9,919 nucleotides of DNA, from positions 1-9,919 of the forward strand of contig CACZYN010000054.1 of NCBI GenBank assembly GCA_902785445.1, read 5' to 3'. This DNA is from an uncultured Anaerovibrio sp. (GTDB lineage Bacteria > Bacillota > Negativicutes > Selenomonadales > Selenomonadaceae). How positions within the stretch are numbered: the first letter of the stretch is position 1; each line of letters opens with the position of its first letter. The notes under the pieces were generated by a model. The model was not told the origin of the DNA. It saw nothing but the letters and a program-made list of their open reading frames with translations, and ran no database searches. The position numbers and the translations under genes are program-made. Below are positions 6,606-9,919 of the stretch, piece by piece.

Positions 6606-6652
6606 CACAGAGCTCCTGTCCTATTTCACACCAATATTAGGAGGTAATCAAT

Positions 6653-9600
6653 TTGTACAACAAGGTTGACACCAATCTGAACTTCGTTGAGCGGGAGCGG
6701 GAAGTTCTGAAATTTTGGAAGGATAATGATATTGCCAAGAAGTGTATCGACATCCGGGAAGGCTGCGATACCTTTACCTTCTACGATGGTCCCCCAACGG
6801 CCAACGGCAAGCCCCATATCGGTCACGTATTGACCCGGGTTATCAAGGATATGCTGCCACGGTACCAGTCCATGAAGGGCAAGAAGGTACTCCGCAAGGC
6901 TGGCTGGGATACCCACGGCCTGCCGGTAGAGCTGGAAGTGGAGAAGAAGCTGGGCCTGGATGGCAAGGAACAGATTGAAAAGTACGGCATTGAGCCATTT
7001 ATTAAGGAATGTCGGGAATCCGTATGGAAGTACAAGGGCATGTGGGAGGAATTCTCCGATGTGGTAGGCTTCTGGGCGGATATGGACGATCCATATATTA
7101 CCTATGAGAACAATTACATTGAGTCCGTATGGTGGGCTCTGAATGTTATTTGGGAAAAGGGCCTTCTGTACAAGGGTCATAAGGTTGTTCCTTATTGCCC
7201 ACGGTGCGGTACCCCACTGTCTTCCCACGAGGTGGCTCAGGGCTACAAGGATATAAAAGAGCGGTCTGCCATGGTACGGTTTAAGGTCAAGGATGAGGAA
7301 AATACCTCCTTCCTGGCTTGGACCACTACCCCTTGGACCTTGCCTTCCAACCTGGGTTTGGTTGTAAATCCGGAGGTGGATTACGTAAAGGTAAAATGCA
7401 ACGGCGAGTATCTGATTTTGGCCGAGGCTTTGGTGGAAAGCGTATTCGCCGGAGTTAAGTCTCAGGATAACCCGGAGGAAGCTGCCCAGGTGGAAATCGT
7501 GGACCGGTTCAAGGGCAAGACCCTGGAGCATCGGGAGTACGAGCCACTCTATGATTTTGCCAACGGCAAGATTAAGAAAAAGTGCTTCTTCGTTATGTGC
7601 GACGACTATGTAACCACTTCCGATGGTACCGGTATCGTACATACCGCTCCAGCCTTTGGTGAGGACGATGCCCGGGTATGCCGCAACTACAATATGGATT
7701 TTGTGCAGTTCGTGGATGCCAAGGGTAACATGACCGAGGAAACCAAGTGGGCTGGCGTATTTGTTAAGAAGGCCGATCCAATGATTTTGGATGACTTAAA
7801 GGCTTCCGGCAAGCTCTTTAAGGCACCGAAGTTCGAGCATAGCTATCCACATTGCTGGCGCTGTGATACACCGCTCATTTACTATGCACGGGAATCCTGG
7901 TTCATCAAGATGACCGATGTAAAGGAAAAGCTCATTGCCAATAATAACACCATCAACTGGGTGCCGGATTCCATCGGTAAGGGCCGGTTTGGCGAGTGGC
8001 TGGAGCATGTTCAGGATTGGGGCATCAGCCGTAACCGTTATTGGGGTACACCACTCAATATCTGGGAGTGCTCCTGTGGTTGTCAGCAGTCCATCGGCTC
8101 CATTGAGCAGCTCAAATCCATGTCCGATAACTGTCCGGAGGATATTGAGCTCCATCGTCCATACATTGATGACGTAACCATCAAGTGTCCGGATTGTGGC
8201 AAGGAAATGAAGCGGGTACCAGAGGTTATTGACTGCTGGTTTGATTCCGGTTCTATGCCATTTGCCCAATGGCATTATCCGTTTGAAAATAAGGAAATCT
8301 TTGAGGAGCGCTATCCGGCGGACTTTATCTCCGAGGCGGTGGACCAGACCAGAGGTTGGTTCTATTCCCTGCTGGCCATTTCCACCTTGCTCTTTGAGGA
8401 TTCTTCCTATAAGAACGTAATTGTTCTGGGCCACGTTCAGGACAAGGATGGCAAGAAGATGAGTAAGTCCAAGGGCAATGCCGTTGATCCGATGGATGCC
8501 CTGAACAAGCACGGAGCTGATGCCATTCGCTGGTATTTCTACGAAAACAGTGCCCCTTGGCTGCCAAACCGTTTCCATGATGATGCGGTGCAGGAGGGCC
8601 AGCGTAAGTTCATGGGTACCCTGTGGAATACCTATGCTTTCTACGTGCTTTATGCCAATATTGATAATTTCGATGCCACCAAGCATAGTCTGGACTACGA
8701 TAAGCTTTCTGTAATGGATAAGTGGGTACTGTCCCGTCTCAATACCCTTATCAAGAAAGTGGATGGCAATCTGTCCGCCTACAAGGTTACGGAAACCGCC
8801 AAGGTATTGCAGGAATTTGTGGATGAGCTGTCCAACTGGTATGTTCGTCGCAGCCGGGAGCGGTTCTGGGGCAAGGAAATGAACCAGGACAAGATTAACG
8901 CTTACATGACCCTGTACACCGCCTTGGTTACCGTTATTAAGCTGGCCGCACCAATGGTTCCGTTCATTACCGAAAGCATTTACCGCAATTTGGTGTGCAG
9001 CGTAGATGATCAGGCACCTATTTCCGTGCATCTTACTGACTTCCCAGTAGCTAATGAAGCCTTTATTGATGCTGAGTTGGAGAAGAACATGGAGCTGGTA
9101 CTGGATGTAGTAGTACTTGGCCGTGCTGCCCGCAATGCGTCCAACATCAAGAACCGTCAGCCAATTGGCAATATCTTTGTCAAGGCGGACAGCGAGTTGG
9201 ATGATTTCTTTAAGGAAATTGTGGCCGGAGAGCTGAACGTTAAGCATGTGGAGTTCAAGGATGATATGGAGGAATATCTCTCCTATACCCTGAAGCCACA
9301 GTTCAAGGTGCTGGGTCCGAAGGTAGGCAAGCAGATTGGCGAGGTGAAGGCCACTCTGGCTGACCTTGATGGTGCTGCTGCCAAGGAAGAACTGGACAAG
9401 ACCGGCAAGCTGAAGCTGTCCTTAAAGAGCGGTGAAGTGGAGCTGGAGCCAGAGGACATTGAGATCATCATGTCCCAGACCGAGGGCTTTGCTACTCAGC
9501 GTTATGGCAAGGTGACCATTGCTTTGGAAACTACCCTGACGCCAGAGCTCATTGAAGAGGGCTTTGTCCGGGAGATCATTTCCAAGCTTCAGACCATGCG

Positions 9601-9757
9601 TAAGGAAAATGGTTTTGAGGTTACGGACCATATTACCGTATATGCCTCCGGCAATGACAAGCTCACTGATATCCTGTCCCGCAACGAGGATATGGTGAAG
9701 AGCATTGTGCTGTGTGATGGCCTTACCTATGGTTCCCTTTATGGATTTACCAAGTAG
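6653..9757 (+). CDS. ileS: Isoleucyl-tRNA synthetase, type 2 (eukaryote-like)
   Basis: This 1034-residue class I synthetase charges tRNA-Ile with isoleucine using ATP, in the cytoplasm. The start is TTG at 6653, with AGGAGG at 6639-6644, eight bases upstream. The HIGH motif is at 55-58 and KMSKS at 602-606. The CP1 editing domain, which hydrolyses Val-tRNA-Ile, spans about 195-400 with TTTPWT at 224-229 and HTAPAFGEDD at 330-339. Cysteine pairs occur at C182/C185, C473/C475/C477 and C512/C515; the last two sets probably bind zinc. The anticodon-binding helical domain runs from about 690 to 850, followed by a long C-terminal part. The length, the GPPTANGKPHIGH context and the lack of a C-terminal CxxC zinc finger point to type 2 IleRS, the class that is usually insensitive to mupirocin. 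The stop is TAG followed by a second in-frame TAG. Codon use is strongly biased, as expected of a highly expressed gene. Confidence 0.95.
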   Translation: MYNKVDTNLNFVEREREVLKFWKDNDIAKKCIDIREGCDTFTFYDGPPTANGKPHIGHVLTRVIKDMLPRYQSMKGKKVLRKAGWDTHGLPVELEVEKKLGLDGKEQIEKYGIEPFIKECRESVWKYKGMWEEFSDVVGFWADMDDPYITYENNYIESVWWALNVIWEKGLLYKGHKVVPYCPRCGTPLSSHEVAQGYKDIKERSAMVRFKVKDEENTSFLAWTTTPWTLPSNLGLVVNPEVDYVKVKCNGEYLILAEALVESVFAGVKSQDNPEEAAQVEIVDRFKGKTLEHREYEPLYDFANGKIKKKCFFVMCDDYVTTSDGTGIVHTAPAFGEDDARVCRNYNMDFVQFVDAKGNMTEETKWAGVFVKKADPMILDDLKASGKLFKAPKFEHSYPHCWRCDTPLIYYARESWFIKMTDVKEKLIANNNTINWVPDSIGKGRFGEWLEHVQDWGISRNRYWGTPLNIWECSCGCQQSIGSIEQLKSMSDNCPEDIELHRPYIDDVTIKCPDCGKEMKRVPEVIDCWFDSGSMPFAQWHYPFENKEIFEERYPADFISEAVDQTRGWFYSLLAISTLLFEDSSYKNVIVLGHVQDKDGKKMSKSKGNAVDPMDALNKHGADAIRWYFYENSAPWLPNRFHDDAVQEGQRKFMGTLWNTYAFYVLYANIDNFDATKHSLDYDKLSVMDKWVLSRLNTLIKKVDGNLSAYKVTETAKVLQEFVDELSNWYVRRSRERFWGKEMNQDKINAYMTLYTALVTVIKLAAPMVPFITESIYRNLVCSVDDQAPISVHLTDFPVANEAFIDAELEKNMELVLDVVVLGRAARNASNIKNRQPIGNIFVKADSELDDFFKEIVAGELNVKHVEFKDDMEEYLSYTLKPQFKVLGPKVGKQIGEVKATLADLDGAAAKEELDKTGKLKLSLKSGEVELEPEDIEIIMSQTEGFATQRYGKVTIALETTLTPELIEEGFVREIISKLQTMRKENGFEVTDHITVYASGNDKLTDILSRNEDMVKSIVLCDGLTYGSLYGFTK

Positions 9758-9804
9758 TAGAACATCAACGGTGAGAATATCACTTTGGGTGTAAAATAAG
9801 CATT

Positions 9805-9830
9805 AAGCCTCCCCACGGGGAGGCTTTTTT
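9805..9830 (+). terminator. Intrinsic terminator of ileS
   Basis: AGCCTCCC (9806-9813) and GGGAGGCT (9818-9825) form a perfect eight-pair GC-rich stem, extended by A9805-T9826, around the loop CACG. Six T residues follow (9825-9830). It lies about 50 bases past the ileS stop. Confidence 0.95.
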
Positions 9831-9844
9831 ACTTGTGGCGACAC

Positions 9845-9873
9845 TTTTAATTTACGGCAAAAGGGTGTACAAT
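9845..9873 (+). promoter_or_regulatory. Possible promoter for the gene leaving the window
   Basis: TACAAT at 9868-9873 is a good -10 box and uses the same hexamer as two other promoters in the window. The -35 candidate TTTTAA (9845-9850) is weak, at three of six with a 17-base spacer. It lies directly after the ileS terminator, where a new transcription unit is expected. Confidence 0.4.
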
Positions 9874-9907
9874 TTCTATGTAACTTTAGTGAAAGTGAGT
9901 GCAGAAA

Positions 9908-9919
9908 ATGGCAAATACA
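9908..9919 (+). CDS. Possible start of a downstream gene (partial)
   Basis: ATG at 9908 opens a frame reading M-A-N-T before the window ends. The GTGAG at 9895-9899, eight bases upstream, is a poor ribosome site. Placement after a terminator and a possible promoter supports a gene here. Nothing can be said about its product. Confidence 0.3.

Noticed and set aside
6626..7642. A 338-codon minus-strand open frame over the ileS start and leader
   Set aside because: It is antisense to the conserved ileS start and ribosome site, with no recognisable domain and no good start signal.
7796..9247. A 483-codon open frame on the minus strand inside ileS
   Set aside because: It lies wholly opposite a full-length conserved synthetase, encodes no recognisable domain, and is explained by the strongly biased codon use of ileS.
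9895..9919. GTG at 9895 as the start of the last gene
   Set aside because: It has no ribosome site upstream. The ATG at 9908 is slightly better placed, but too little sequence remains to decide firmly.
1..9919. Search for insertion sequences, prophage parts, defence systems, CRISPR arrays and tRNA or rRNA genes
   Set aside because: No terminal inverted repeats, transposase or integrase motifs, regularly spaced repeats or RNA gene signatures were seen. All long stretches are accounted for by housekeeping genes.

Overview
The window looks like a low-to-mid GC Firmicutes chromosome, probably assembled from a gut-type metagenome. The evidence is strong AGGAGG ribosome sites, GTG and TTG starts, sigma-A-like promoters and a T-box leader ahead of ileS. 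Much of it (positions ~500 to 9919) reads like a Negativicutes or related anaerobe. That placement is inference from protein style, since no search could be run. The first ~490 bases look different: they are visibly GC-richer, use other codons, and carry the end of recG and the start of a DUF4003-type gene.

Layout: (1) 2-205 (+), C-terminal end of the RecG helicase. (2) 233-2407 (+), an open frame whose first ~85 codons resemble the N-terminus of a DUF4003 protein and whose remaining ~620 codons are an essentially complete M13 (neprilysin/PepO-like) zinc metallopeptidase. The change in protein family coincides with the change in base composition near 485-535, so this is either a real recombination or gene-fusion joint or an assembly chimera. 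(3) 2411-2454, a bidirectional terminator between converging genes. (4) 2464-3771 (-), an NhaC-family Na+/H+ antiporter with its own promoter and an inverted repeat in its leader. (5) 3968-4666 (+), a small membrane protein with a zinc ribbon, a Gln/Pro-rich linker and a DUF805 domain. (6) 4763-6292 (+), YifB/ComM, an AAA+ Mg-chelatase-like ATPase linked to DNA recombination and transformation. (7) 6326-6605, a promoter and a complete T-box riboswitch with an ATC (Ile) specifier, antiterminator and terminator. (8) 6653-9757 (+), an isoleucyl-tRNA synthetase of the eukaryote-like type 2 class, with a TTG start. (9) 9805-9830, a strong terminator, followed by a promoter and possibly the first codons of another gene running off the end.

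The genes are mostly independent housekeeping units, each with its own promoter or terminator, not one operon. The only clear regulatory circuit is the T-box, in which uncharged tRNA-Ile should allow transcription of ileS. I see no mobile element, CRISPR array, rRNA or tRNA gene, and no convincing novel multi-gene system. The point that most needs checking is the recG/DUF4003-to-M13 junction.
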